Shown here piece by piece: positions 17,161 to 25,184 of a stretch of 64,000 nt of DNA. The stretch is taken from assembly GCF_000024985.1 (NCBI RefSeq), contig NC_013523.1, forward strand, positions 744,001 to 808,000, given 5' to 3'. This stretch comes from Sphaerobacter thermophilus DSM 20745 (GTDB lineage: Bacteria; Chloroflexota; Chloroflexia; Thermomicrobiales; Thermomicrobiaceae). Under the pieces are notes generated by a model. The model made no database searches and was not told the DNA's origin. It worked only from the letters and a program-made list of their open reading frames with translations. Made by a program: the position numbers and the translations under genes. Every line of letters begins with the position of its first letter. The first letter of the stretch is position 1.

Positions 17161-17317
17161 GACACGGCGCTCCTCGCGGATAGGCGATGCCTGCAGTTAC
17201 CTACGGGCATGCGTGTATTGTGGAGTATGCCGGTTACGGGCGGCCTCGGCAACTAGTGAGGGTTGCATGCTCTGCCCGGGCAGCACGCAGAGAGCCGAAT
17301 CAGGGATGCCCGAGCAC

Positions 17318-18526
17318 TCAGGCACGCAGGTAGGGGAGGTCGAGCAGGCGTGCGTAGGGCGGGAGCGGGCCGTCGATCAGTGGCAGCGCGTAGGTGCGGA
17401 AGGCATCGGTGACCGAGCGGCCGTCGGGGCCGATGAAGGCGTCCGGCATGCGGCGCTCTCGGTTGGCGACCTTGGCCGCGGCGATCACGCCGGTGGTGGC
17501 GGCGTATGGATCGTCGCTCACCCGTTCAAGCGTAACCATCACTTCCGACGCGCCCTCGACCAGCAGGCGGACCGCGGCGGCGCCGACTTCGTAGGCTTCC
17601 CGGCGATCGACCGACGAGACGCACGCGGCGAACATGCGCGCGATGGTGCCGGGCTTGTCGAACCGCGCACGCAGGCCGAGATGCTCCTCGACCGCTCGCG
17701 TGAGGGCCGGGCCGGGACTCGGGTAGTAGCGGTGACCGAACGGGTCGGTCCAGCTCAGGTCTTCGCCGGAAAGGGGGCGACCCTGAGCGTCCTTGAGCGT
17801 CTCCGGCACCACGGCGACGACCTGGCCGTGGCGGTCGTAGGCGCGCTGAACCTCTTCCAGCAGGCCGTGCAGGTCGCGGGGTGGCCGCTCCGGGAAGAAG
17901 ATCAGATGTGGGCCGTCGCCGTCGCCGTCCTGGCCGAGCGCGGTAGCCGCAGCAACCCACCCGGCGTTACGGCCCATGACCTCGATGAACTTGACCGGGT
18001 AGAGGGCGGCGGTGGCTTCGGTATCCCGCACGGCATCGCGCGCGGCGAGTGCGAGGAACCGGGCGATGGAGCCGTAGCCGGGGCAGTGGTCCGTGCCGGG
18101 CAGATCGTTGTCGATCGTCTTGGGGACGCTGACGACGCGCAGGTCATAGCCGGCATCACGAGCGGCCGCGGCCAGGCGCAGCGCGGTGTCGGCCGAGTCG
18201 TTGCCGCCGATGTAGGCCACCGCGCGGATGTCGTATTGGGCGAGGATGCGCACGGCCCGCGCCGCCGTCTCGTCGGTCAAGCGCCTTCGGGTCGTGCCCA
18301 GCGCCGCCGACGGGGTGGTAAGCAACTGGTCGAGGATCTCTGCTGGCTGGCGGCCCAGATCGACGAAGCGTTCCGTCAGAACGCCATCGATTCCGTGGCG
18401 AGCACCGATGATCGCGCCGAACTGGCGATGCTCCAGGGCTGCCCGGACGACGCCGGCCAGGCTGGCGTTGATGACTGCCGTCGCGCCGCCCGACTGCGCC
18501 ACTAAGAGGTTTCCGCCAGCTCCCAC
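17318..18526 (-). CDS. 6-phosphofructokinase family, pyrophosphate-dependent type
   Basis: 402 aa from a GTG with GGAG six bases before it. Family motifs are intact: AQSGGATAVINASL at the N-terminus, GGNDSADTA near residue 109, PKTIDND near 138, and MGRNAGW near 187. Two diagnostic positions favour pyrophosphate over ATP: Asp in GGNDS where ATP enzymes have Gly, and Lys in PKTIDND where ATP enzymes have Gly. It would convert fructose-6-phosphate and PPi to fructose-1,6-bisphosphate reversibly in glycolysis. It is monocistronic. Confidence 0.85.
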   Translation of the reverse strand: MGAGGNLLVAQSGGATAVINASLAGVVRAALEHRQFGAIIGARHGIDGVLTERFVDLGRQPAEILDQLLTTPSAALGTTRRRLTDETAARAVRILAQYDIRAVAYIGGNDSADTALRLAAAARDAGYDLRVVSVPKTIDNDLPGTDHCPGYGSIARFLALAARDAVRDTEATAALYPVKFIEVMGRNAGWVAAATALGQDGDGDGPHLIFFPERPPRDLHGLLEEVQRAYDRHGQVVAVVPETLKDAQGRPLSGEDLSWTDPFGHRYYPSPGPALTRAVEEHLGLRARFDKPGTIARMFAACVSSVDRREAYEVGAAAVRLLVEGASEVMVTLERVSDDPYAATTGVIAAAKVANRERRMPDAFIGPDGRSVTDAFRTYALPLIDGPLPPYARLLDLPYLRA

Positions 18527-18659
18527 TCCCTGCTCCGCTCCTCTGCCGACTATGCGATGTTTGCCATGCTGGGCATACGCGGCACGGCTGATGCGTTATA
18601 GCAATAGAGCGCGGGGACGAGCAACCGGCCGGCGAGCAGAGCAGAGAGGCAGCGTGTTG

Positions 18660-18791
18660 ATGTTGGATGCGATCCGCGACCTGATCCGGGACGGTGTGAA
18701 CCGGCTCCGCGACCTCCTGGACCCCTCACGACGGCTGCGCCCGCAGCCGGTCCCCGTTCCGGTTCGCGACGATACCCGCCCCCGGCGTTAG
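18660..18791 (+). CDS. Possible small amphipathic protein of 43 residues
   Basis: A short frame begins ATGTTGGATGCG behind GAGAGAGGCAG and ends at TAG 18789-18791. The first 25 residues form a regular amphipathic helix (MLDAIRDLIRDGVNRLRDLL), followed by an Arg/Pro-rich tail. It fills the gap between two leftward genes and is on the opposite strand. No homologue is recognised and it may be chance. Confidence 0.3.
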   Translation: MLDAIRDLIRDGVNRLRDLLDPSRRLRPQPVPVPVRDDTRPRR

Positions 18792-18799
18792 CCGGCTCG

Positions 18800-19510
18800 T
18801 TACCGCACGCGGAAGTCGCCGATCGGGATCTCCTCGCGGTCGCCGGTGATCAGCGTCGCCTCGGCGGACGACTGGCCGCCGGAGGCGGGTGCGGTACGCA
18901 CGAGAATTGGCCTCAACGTCAAGAGACTGAAGAAGCCGCGCGAGGTTGTCATGGGCTGCACCTCGACGCCGGTGATGATGAGGTCGCCCACGTCGGCGTC
19001 GGTGGTGACGTAGCGCTGCAGGATCGGGCTGAGCCGCGGCCCGAGCAGGACGGCGGCCACAATGCCGACGAGGAACGGCAGCAGCGTGAACTGCCGAATG
19101 ATGACGAGCGTGGCGATGAATGCCAGCGCCATCACGAGCTGGGCGGCGACGAGCGTGGTGCCGCAGCGCGGGTGAATTGCCAGCCGACGCTCCCCGGCCC
19201 GCAAACGGGCCAGTGCCTCCTGCGCCGCGTCCGCCACCAGTGCTGGTGGCGCGCCGCCCTGGATGATGAATCCCTCGGGCTTTGCCAGCCCGGCAAGGTG
19301 GGATCGGCCGTAGCGTTCCTCGATCACGTTGACGGTGGCGTGCTCCAGCGCGTGGTTGCGCCGAAGCGTGCGGTCGCGTAGCAGCCGCCAGAGCTGGCCG
19401 GGCGCGGTAACGAGCGTGACCAGCGAGGCGAGGGTTACCCCGACCGTGGTCAGGATCGCCAGGCCGGCCAGGCCGACGAAGAGCATGAAGACGAAGAGCA
19501 GAAAGAGCAT
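18800..19510 (-). CDS. DUF6391-like membrane protein
   Basis: 236 aa from the ATG at 19510. It has an N-terminal hydrophobic helix (LFLLFVFMLFVGLAGLAIL), then the distinctive RNHALEHATVNVIEERYG segment near residue 70. Further conserved-looking HPRCGTT leads into two membrane helices (LVAAQLVMALAFIATLVII and FLVGIVAAVLL). The His-rich ALEHAT motif with the later HPRCGT is typical of this uncharacterised family in Chloroflexota and cyanobacteria. No function is known. A 5' extension to 19567 lacks similarity. Confidence 0.7.
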   Translation of the reverse strand: MLFLLFVFMLFVGLAGLAILTTVGVTLASLVTLVTAPGQLWRLLRDRTLRRNHALEHATVNVIEERYGRSHLAGLAKPEGFIIQGGAPPALVADAAQEALARLRAGERRLAIHPRCGTTLVAAQLVMALAFIATLVIIRQFTLLPFLVGIVAAVLLGPRLSPILQRYVTTDADVGDLIITGVEVQPMTTSRGFFSLLTLRPILVRTAPASGGQSSAEATLITGDREEIPIGDFRVR

Positions 19511-19618
19511 GCGATTCCCACCTTGGTCTGCCGCCGAGCGAGCGCGGCGCTGGTGCAATTGTGCCACACCAGCGCCGCGCCGTGTTGACCCGTGTCACAA
19601 CTGCTACTATGACCCGGG

Positions 19619-20209
19619 TCAACCCTCGCGCTCGGTCCGTCCCGCGAGCCGCCGCCGGTACTCTTCCCGCGCCGCGAGCCACTCGTCCCGGAGCAAGTCG
19701 AACATCAGCCAATCGCGGTAGCGCCCGTCCCTCCGCGTCATGCCCTTGAACCGGCCGGCCTCTCGATAGCCCTGGCGGCGCACGGCGGCTGCGGAGCGGA
19801 AGTTCGGCTCCCAGACACAGGAGTAGACCATGTGCAATTGAATCCGGTCGAAGGCGTACTCCAGCAGGAGATGCTTTGCCTCCGGGCCGTAGCCCTTGCC
19901 CCGGAACTCAACGGGGCCGATGTAGCTCCCCGTCTCCGCCGTACGGTTGACCCAGTCGATGCTCCACAGGTCAACGGTGCCGATGAACTGGTCGTTCTCT
20001 TTGAGGCAGACGGCGAACGCGATGTGCTCGGGCGGCTCTTTCGTGTATGCGTCCCGGATCCAAGACGCGAACGCGATGGGGCTGAGGGGCATCCGGTGCT
20101 CCCAGAAGGGCTCGGGCTCCTGGGCCGCGAATTGTGCCAGCAGCTCCGCGTCACCCTCCTCCAAGGGGCGGAGATAGACGCGCTGGCCTACCATGATCGG
20201 ATTACGCAT
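19619..20209 (-). CDS. GNAT acetyltransferase, RimJ/RimL type
   Basis: 196 aa. It shows the GNAT core: VYLRPLEEGDAELLAQF at the N-terminus, FIGTVDLWSIDW near residue 80, the acetyl-CoA loop GPVEFRGKGYGPEAKHLLLEYAF near 100-120 (quoted in parts), and NFRSAAAVRRQGYREAGRF near 140. RimJ/RimL-type enzymes acetylate protein N-termini or small amines; the acceptor is unknown. It starts eight bases inside the 3' end of another GNAT gene, so the two are translationally linked. Confidence 0.88.
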   Translation of the reverse strand: MRNPIMVGQRVYLRPLEEGDAELLAQFAAQEPEPFWEHRMPLSPIAFASWIRDAYTKEPPEHIAFAVCLKENDQFIGTVDLWSIDWVNRTAETGSYIGPVEFRGKGYGPEAKHLLLEYAFDRIQLHMVYSCVWEPNFRSAAAVRRQGYREAGRFKGMTRRDGRYRDWLMFDLLRDEWLAAREEYRRRLAGRTEREG

Positions 20210-20723
20210 GATCTGCCTCCACCTTCGGGTCGACAGCCTGGTAGATCAGCAGGTCGACGCGGTGCCCGGCGCGGGCAATGGCCTCGCGCATGCGCACGGC
20301 AGCTTTGAGCCCCGCCGCCTCCGCCGCCGCCAGCGTCCGCTGCTCATCCGCGGCGATCTCGACCGTGATCACCAGCAACTCATGCTCGTCGCGTAGCCAG
20401 GGGACGACGAGCTCGAGCGCCTCGGCGCGCAGGACGTCGGCGTCGTCGAGCCAGGGCGCCATGTGAAAGCGGAGGGAAGCCGTCTGCTTCCCGAATTCGA
20501 TCCGGCAGCTCCCCACGACCGCCTCATCGCTCCGCCGCACGATCGCAAGGAGATGCCAGCGGGCGTCCCAGGGATCACCCTGGAGCTTCTCCTTGAGGAA
20601 CGCCTCGGCACGAGCGGCGTTGACCGGGAACCGGCTGTCGAACCACGCGGCTGCGTGATGCTTGTCGTCCTCCACCATGGCGCGGAGGTAGACGGTCGGA
20701 CCCGTCAGGTAGACGGCTTGCAT
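20202..20723 (-). CDS. Second GNAT-family acetyltransferase
   Basis: 173 aa. It begins VYLTGPTVYLRAMVEDD, the usual RimL-like strand, with VVGSCRIEFGKQTASLRFHM near residue 70 and a helix-rich C-terminus. The acetyl-CoA loop is less well conserved than in the neighbouring GNAT, so activity is less certain. The two genes overlap by eight bases and may be an old duplication or a heteromeric pair. Confidence 0.72.
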   Translation of the reverse strand: MQAVYLTGPTVYLRAMVEDDKHHAAAWFDSRFPVNAARAEAFLKEKLQGDPWDARWHLLAIVRRSDEAVVGSCRIEFGKQTASLRFHMAPWLDDADVLRAEALELVVPWLRDEHELLVITVEIAADEQRTLAAAEAAGLKAAVRMREAIARAGHRVDLLIYQAVDPKVEADHA

Positions 20724-20867
20724 TCAGCACTCTCCTCCACTCCGAGCCTGTCGTCTCGATCCATGCTCATCGGCTACTCCGCCCAACGAACGCGGTCCGA
20801 GCCGATGCCTCCTCTCGAACCGGGGCTCCTCCTCATGGCTTTGCCAATCCATCCTACCGCGCGCACG

Positions 20868-21707
20868 CTAGCCGCTGCGCTTCAGCCGGCCGGTGCGCTT
20901 GGCGTAGCGTTCGACCGCCGTGAAGATCGCCATGCCGAGGGGGATTGTCAGGAGTCCGATCACTCCCATCGGCAGCAGGTATTGCCCAAGTTCGGACGTG
21001 GCCCGGCCGTCGAGCACGGTCGCGCGCATGCCCTCCAGCACATAGGTGGCGGGGGACACGCGGGCCAGACCCTGCATCCAGCCGGGCAACACCGAGATCG
21101 GGTAGTAGACGCCGGAGACCAGCAGCAACACCGACGAGATGATGAACGTCATCTCTTCCCCGCGCTCGGTGAACAGCAGCGGGAGGATGGCCGCCATGAT
21201 CCCGACGCCGATGAAGCTCAGGCTGCCGAAGAGGATCACCACCAGCGCGCCGCCTAGATTCGCGTTCGCCAGGTTCACGTCGAAGAACACCGCCAGCGTG
21301 ATGAACAGGATCGCCGTCCGGGCGATGCCGTAGAGCACGCTGAAGAGCGAGACGCCGAGCATGTGCGTCAGCCGCGACACGGGCGCCATCATGGTGTACT
21401 CGATCGTGCCCTCCCAGCGCTCCCACGCGATCATCTCGCTGATGTTGGCGAAGACGGAGCGCAGGTAGGACCAGACCAGCGTGCCGATGCCCAGGTAGAG
21501 GATCAGATCCTGGCCAGGCAACTGCTGGGCCTTCCCGATGTACATTACGCTCAGCGACGAGGTGACGTTGTAGATCAGGAAGGCGATCTCCCAGCCCCAG
21601 TAGCGTCGCACCAGAAAGAAGTTGCGCTCAACGAAGGCGTACGACGCGAGGGCCTCGTGCCGAAGCCACCTTCGGCTTAGGGGACGCACCTGAGTTGATT
21701 GAGCCAT
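20868..21707 (-). CDS. ABC-2 type transporter permease
   Basis: 279 aa with six predicted helices. The C-terminal part has the ABC-2 signature region (LLLVSGVYYPISVLPGWMQ, followed by SPATYVLEGMR). The family exports drugs, polysaccharides or lipids. It pairs with the ATPase gene 55 bases upstream. The start ATG follows GGGAGATAGC. Confidence 0.88.
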   Translation of the reverse strand: MAQSTQVRPLSRRWLRHEALASYAFVERNFFLVRRYWGWEIAFLIYNVTSSLSVMYIGKAQQLPGQDLILYLGIGTLVWSYLRSVFANISEMIAWERWEGTIEYTMMAPVSRLTHMLGVSLFSVLYGIARTAILFITLAVFFDVNLANANLGGALVVILFGSLSFIGVGIMAAILPLLFTERGEEMTFIISSVLLLVSGVYYPISVLPGWMQGLARVSPATYVLEGMRATVLDGRATSELGQYLLPMGVIGLLTIPLGMAIFTAVERYAKRTGRLKRSG

Positions 21708-21762
21708 GCTATCTCCCTAATTCGTCCGCCCGCGCGTCCGTCTCTGCGCCGGCCGCCGCGGG

Positions 21763-22626
21763 TTAGTCCACCTCGCTGGGCGCTTCGTCCTCGTGGAGGT
21801 CCCGCCCTGTGAGGTGAAAGAACGCTTCCTCTAGCGTGTCGACCGGCATCCCGGCGATAGCCGCCGCCCGCCGCTTCAACCCTTCGGCGTCGTCGACGGC
21901 GATCAACCGGCCGCTGTCGATCACGGCGATCCGGTCACACAGCCGCTCAGCTTCGGCCATGTCGTGGGTGCACAGGATGATCGTCGCGTCGTGCTCGTTG
22001 CGGAGCTGCAGGATGAACTCCTGCACGTCCCGCTTCGAGCGCGGGTCGAGGCCGGTGGTGGGCTCGTCCAGGAGCAGGAGCACCGGAGACGTCAGGAAGG
22101 CTCGCGCGATGGCGACCTTCTGCTGCATCCCGCGAGAAAGCTGCTCCAGCGGCTGATTGACCCGGCTGCGATCCAGCCCGAGCCGCTCCAGGATCTCGAC
22201 GATGTCGGTGCGCAACCCGCCGCCGGCCCGGCCGTAGAGCCGCAGTGCGTACAGCAGGTTCTCCATGGCCGAGAGCTTCTTGAAGAAGGAGGCCTCGACC
22301 GAGACCCGGTTGATCAACCGCTTGATCTGCGCTTCATCCTTGCGCAGGTCGAGCCCGAAGATGCGGACGGTGCCGGCGTCCGGGATCAGGAGCGTCGAGA
22401 GGACGCGGATCAGCGTCGACTTGCCCGAGCCGTTAACGCCGAGGATGCCGAAGATCTCCTTGCGGTGGACATCGAAGCTGACGTCATCCAGGGCGTGCAC
22501 CGTCTGCAGCGGCCGGCGACGCACCAGCGAGTAGCGCACGAACACCTTGGACAGGTGCTCGACGGTGACGGCCGGGACCGAAGCGGTGGGTCGTCGGGTG
22601 GCCGGTGACTGCACGGTAACGCTCAT
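21763..22626 (-). CDS. ABC-2 type transporter ATP-binding protein
   Basis: 287 aa from the ATG at 22626 (AGAGGA upstream); the frame opens earlier at 22656. Walker A is GVNGSGKST near residue 64, the signature is LSRGMQQKVAIARAF near 160, and Walker B is LLLLDEPTTGLD near 183, followed by a D-loop and the switch His in LCTHDM. It is the ATPase for the adjacent ABC-2 permease, and the pair is a DrrA/DrrB-like or NodI/NodJ-like exporter of unknown substrate. Expression appears to pass through a terminator in the leader. Confidence 0.92.
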   Translation of the reverse strand: MSVTVQSPATRRPTASVPAVTVEHLSKVFVRYSLVRRRPLQTVHALDDVSFDVHRKEIFGILGVNGSGKSTLIRVLSTLLIPDAGTVRIFGLDLRKDEAQIKRLINRVSVEASFFKKLSAMENLLYALRLYGRAGGGLRTDIVEILERLGLDRSRVNQPLEQLSRGMQQKVAIARAFLTSPVLLLLDEPTTGLDPRSKRDVQEFILQLRNEHDATIILCTHDMAEAERLCDRIAVIDSGRLIAVDDAEGLKRRAAAIAGMPVDTLEEAFFHLTGRDLHEDEAPSEVD

Positions 22627-22669
22627 CGGGTGTCCTCTCTGCCTGACACGTTTCATGAACGGCCGGGAG

Positions 22670-22712
22670 AAACAAAACCGCGGGCGAGACGACGGAGTCT
22701 CTCTGCCCGCGG
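22670..22712 (-). terminator. Intrinsic terminator inside the ABC exporter leader (attenuator candidate)
   Basis: Reading leftward, arms CCGCGGGC and GCCCGCGG (8 bp) enclose a second paired element GAGAC/GTCTC, followed by TTTTGTTT. It lies only 44 bases before the ABC ATPase start and about 190 nt after a strong promoter. Full-length transcripts must therefore read through it. Confidence 0.75.
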
Positions 22713-22898
22713 TGGGATACTCTGGACTCTAGAACGTTAGCTCAAGGCTCCCCCGACGCGGGCACACTCCGACCCAGCACACCAGCCAGCACGCTACCGC
22801 CCTGGCAGCAGCTCACTCCCTGGCTGATGTTTGCGGCCAAGCGGTTCAACACCCGCGTCCTCCTGGCACGTCACGTTAGCGCGACCCTAGGGGTCAAC
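22713..22898 (-). ncRNA. Structured 5' leader of the ABC exporter operon, class unknown
   Basis: About 186 nt between the predicted start point and the terminator. It is GC-rich with several self-complementary stretches and no good open frame. Length and terminator placement resemble T-box or riboswitch leaders. The T-box antiterminator signature UGGNACCGCG is not present; the closest sequence is UCCCACCGCG. No other known riboswitch signature was recognised. Confidence 0.45.
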
Positions 22899-22904
22899 GT
22901 TGCC

Positions 22905-22933
22905 ATTCTAGGGCCGTTGCAGGTCGCTGTCAA
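22905..22933 (-). promoter_or_regulatory. Strong promoter of the ABC exporter operon
   Basis: Leftward TTGACA (22928-22933), 17-bp spacer, TAGAAT (22905-22910). Near-consensus sigma-70-type promoter. Confidence 0.8.
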
Positions 22934-23080
22934 GGAGGGGGAGGTGGTCACGTGTGGAGTCGGGCGGTAGTCGGGTGGGGATCCGAGCCGGCGGGCCATG
23001 TCCCTCCGAGGTTGGCGGGTGTTGAAACGTTCCGGTAGAACGGAATCGAGTGGTGCGAGCCGCGGGCGGCGTCATGGCTT

Positions 23081-23109
23081 TTGCATTGCCCGGCTTCGTC
23101 TGCTATACT
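23081..23109 (+). promoter_or_regulatory. Promoter of tRNA-Pro
   Basis: TTGCAT, 17-bp spacer, TATACT, ending 11 bases before the mature tRNA 5' end. Confidence 0.65.
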
Positions 23110-23119
23110 CCAACTGTTT

Positions 23120-23352
<233 letters not shown>

Positions 23353-23374
23353 GGAGCCGCAAGGCTCCTTTTTT
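23353..23374 (+). terminator. Intrinsic terminator of the tRNA-Pro transcript
   Basis: Stem GGAGCC/GGCTCC with loop GCAA followed by six T residues. A textbook terminator. Confidence 0.9.
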
Positions 23375-23442
23375 CGTGCCCTGCAACTCCCGCGGGTGGC
23401 TCTCCCGAATGCTATGATCCGGGCCGGAGGTGGAAGCGAGTC

Positions 23443-24879
23443 ATGGGGCAGGGTGACGGCGTGGAGAGCAGCATCGACTACCAGGCGCTCCGGCGGTTGC
23501 CGTCCATCGCGGCCGTGACGGCGGACCCGACGGTGGCGGACGTCGCGCGTGGGCTGCGGCCGGAGATCGTCACGGCCGTCGCGCAGCGGGTGGTGGAGCG
23601 GGTGCGACGGGCCATCCTCGCCGGTGAGGAGGGCGCCGACCCGGAGCAGGTGATCCCGGAGGTGCGGGCGGAGCTGGCGCGGCTGCTGGAGCCGAGGCTG
23701 GCGACCGTCATCAACGGCACAGGCGTCGTCATCCACACCAACCTGGGTCGAGCGCCGGTCAGCGCGGAGACCGCGCAGGCGATGCTGGACGCGGCCACCA
23801 CCTACACGCCGCTCGAGTTGCAGATCGAGACGGGCCGCCGTGGGGGTCGGATGGACGAGGTGACCCGGCTGATGCGGGCACTCACCGGCGCTGAGGCGAC
23901 ACTGGTGGTGAACAACAACGCCGCGGCGATCCTCCTGACCCTGAGCGCGCTCTGTGCCGGGCGCGAGGTGATTCTCTCCCGCGGGCAGGCGGTCGAGATC
24001 GGCGGCGGCTTCCGCGTGCCGGACGTGATGGCGCAGAGTGGCGCGCGGCTGGTTGAGGTGGGTACCACCAACCGGACCTACGCGCGCGACTATGAGGCCG
24101 CCATCACGGAGGAGACCGCGGCCCTGCTGGCGGTGCATTGGAGCAACTTCCGCATCATCGGTTTCACCACCCAGCCCTCGCTGGAGGAGCTGTCGGAGAT
24201 CGCACGGCGGCGGGGGCTGGTGCTGATCGAAGATCTGGGGAGCGGCTGCCTGATCGACACGGCACCCTACGGGCTGGCGCACGAGCCGACAGTGGGAGAG
24301 AGCCTCGCTGCCGGGGTGGACGTGGTGTGCTTCTCCGGCGACAAGCTGCTCGGCGGCCCGCAGGCGGGGATCATCAGTGGCCGGGCAGACCTGATCCGCC
24401 GGATCGCGGCGCATCCCCTCGCACGGGCGGTCCGGGCAGACAAGACGGCACTGGCCGGCGTGGCGGCCACACTGCGGCACTACCTGCGCGGGGACGTGAC
24501 CGAGACGGTGCCGATCTGGCGCATGATCGCGGCGCCGGTCGAGGCGCTGGAGGAGCGATGTCGCGCCTGGGCGGCCGCGCTGGAGGCGGCCGGGCCGCTG
24601 CGGGTGGTGCCGAGCCGGGCGGCGGTCGGTGGCGGCTCACTCCCGGGTGAGACGCTCGAGAGCCGGGCACTGGCGATCGACGCTGCGGTGGCGGCCCGGC
24701 ACGGACTGACGCTTGACGCCCTCGCGGCCCGCCTGCGCACCGGGTCACCCTCCCTCATGCCCCACGTGGCCGAGGATCACCTGCTCATCGACGCGCGCAC
24801 CGTGCTGCCGGACCAGGACGCCGGCGTGGTGCGGGCGGTGGCGACGGCGCTCGGCGTGGTGGTTCCCAGCATGAATTGA
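23443..24879 (+). CDS. selA: L-seryl-tRNA(Sec) selenium transferase (SelA)
   Basis: 478 aa from the ATG at 23443 (GGAGG upstream). A 5' open frame crosses the tRNA terminator and is not coding. SelA is a PLP enzyme converting seryl-tRNA(Sec) to selenocysteyl-tRNA(Sec) with selenophosphate. Visible features are the N-terminal RRLPSIAAV tRNA-binding segment, NGTGVVIHTNLGRAP near residue 88, NNNAAAILL near 155, and the PLP lysine in FSGDKLLGGPQAG near residue 301. Length matches the family (about 460-480). selB, selD and the Sec tRNA are not in the window, so they must lie elsewhere if the pathway works. Confidence 0.95.
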   Translation: MGQGDGVESSIDYQALRRLPSIAAVTADPTVADVARGLRPEIVTAVAQRVVERVRRAILAGEEGADPEQVIPEVRAELARLLEPRLATVINGTGVVIHTNLGRAPVSAETAQAMLDAATTYTPLELQIETGRRGGRMDEVTRLMRALTGAEATLVVNNNAAAILLTLSALCAGREVILSRGQAVEIGGGFRVPDVMAQSGARLVEVGTTNRTYARDYEAAITEETAALLAVHWSNFRIIGFTTQPSLEELSEIARRRGLVLIEDLGSGCLIDTAPYGLAHEPTVGESLAAGVDVVCFSGDKLLGGPQAGIISGRADLIRRIAAHPLARAVRADKTALAGVAATLRHYLRGDVTETVPIWRMIAAPVEALEERCRAWAAALEAAGPLRVVPSRAAVGGGSLPGETLESRALAIDAAVAARHGLTLDALAARLRTGSPSLMPHVAEDHLLIDARTVLPDQDAGVVRAVATALGVVVPSMN

Positions 24880-25184
24880 CAGAAGCTGCTGAGGGCGGCT
24901 CGCATCCTTGTCCCGCTCCACGGAGGGGGAAGGGGCTTCTCGTCTCTGCTACCGGTCGCGGAGCGTTGTTGACCGGCTTCCTGTGTCCATCGTAGGATGG
25001 CCTTGCGGCGGTGTACCGGTGGTCCGGACGCCAGCCGCAGGTGATCCGTGCATCGCGCTGCTCACTCCGCTTGGATCCTTGGTGACCGAGACGGAGGAAT
25101 AGGGAAGCCTGCCTCCGCCCTCCTGAGTGGGAGGGCACATCGGCGCCTGGCCGGTGGAGGAGCCGCGCCTAGCTGGGAGGCAGG
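24880..25184. other. 305-bp gap between selA and coaX
   Basis: It holds a candidate rightward promoter at 24969-24998 and a roughly 180-nt leader containing a small hairpin (CCCTCC/GGAGGG at about 25116-25133). No gene and no Sec tRNA was found here. Confidence 0.5.
24969..24998 (+). promoter_or_regulatory. Candidate promoter of the pantothenate/CoA cluster
   Basis: TTGACC, 18-bp spacer, TAGGAT. Confidence 0.5.

Noticed and set aside
15625-17256. 543-aa rightward frame opposite the dynamin gene
   Set aside because: Antisense shadow without motifs or ribosome binding site.
22713-22898. T-box riboswitch upstream of the ABC exporter
   Set aside because: The terminator and leader length fit, but the antiterminator signature UGGNACCGCG reads UCCCACCGCG, so tRNA 3' end pairing would fail, and no specifier loop could be found.
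24880-25184. Selenocysteine tRNA next to selA
   Set aside because: No cloverleaf with anticodon TCA or long variable arm could be built on either strand of this gap or the gap before selA.
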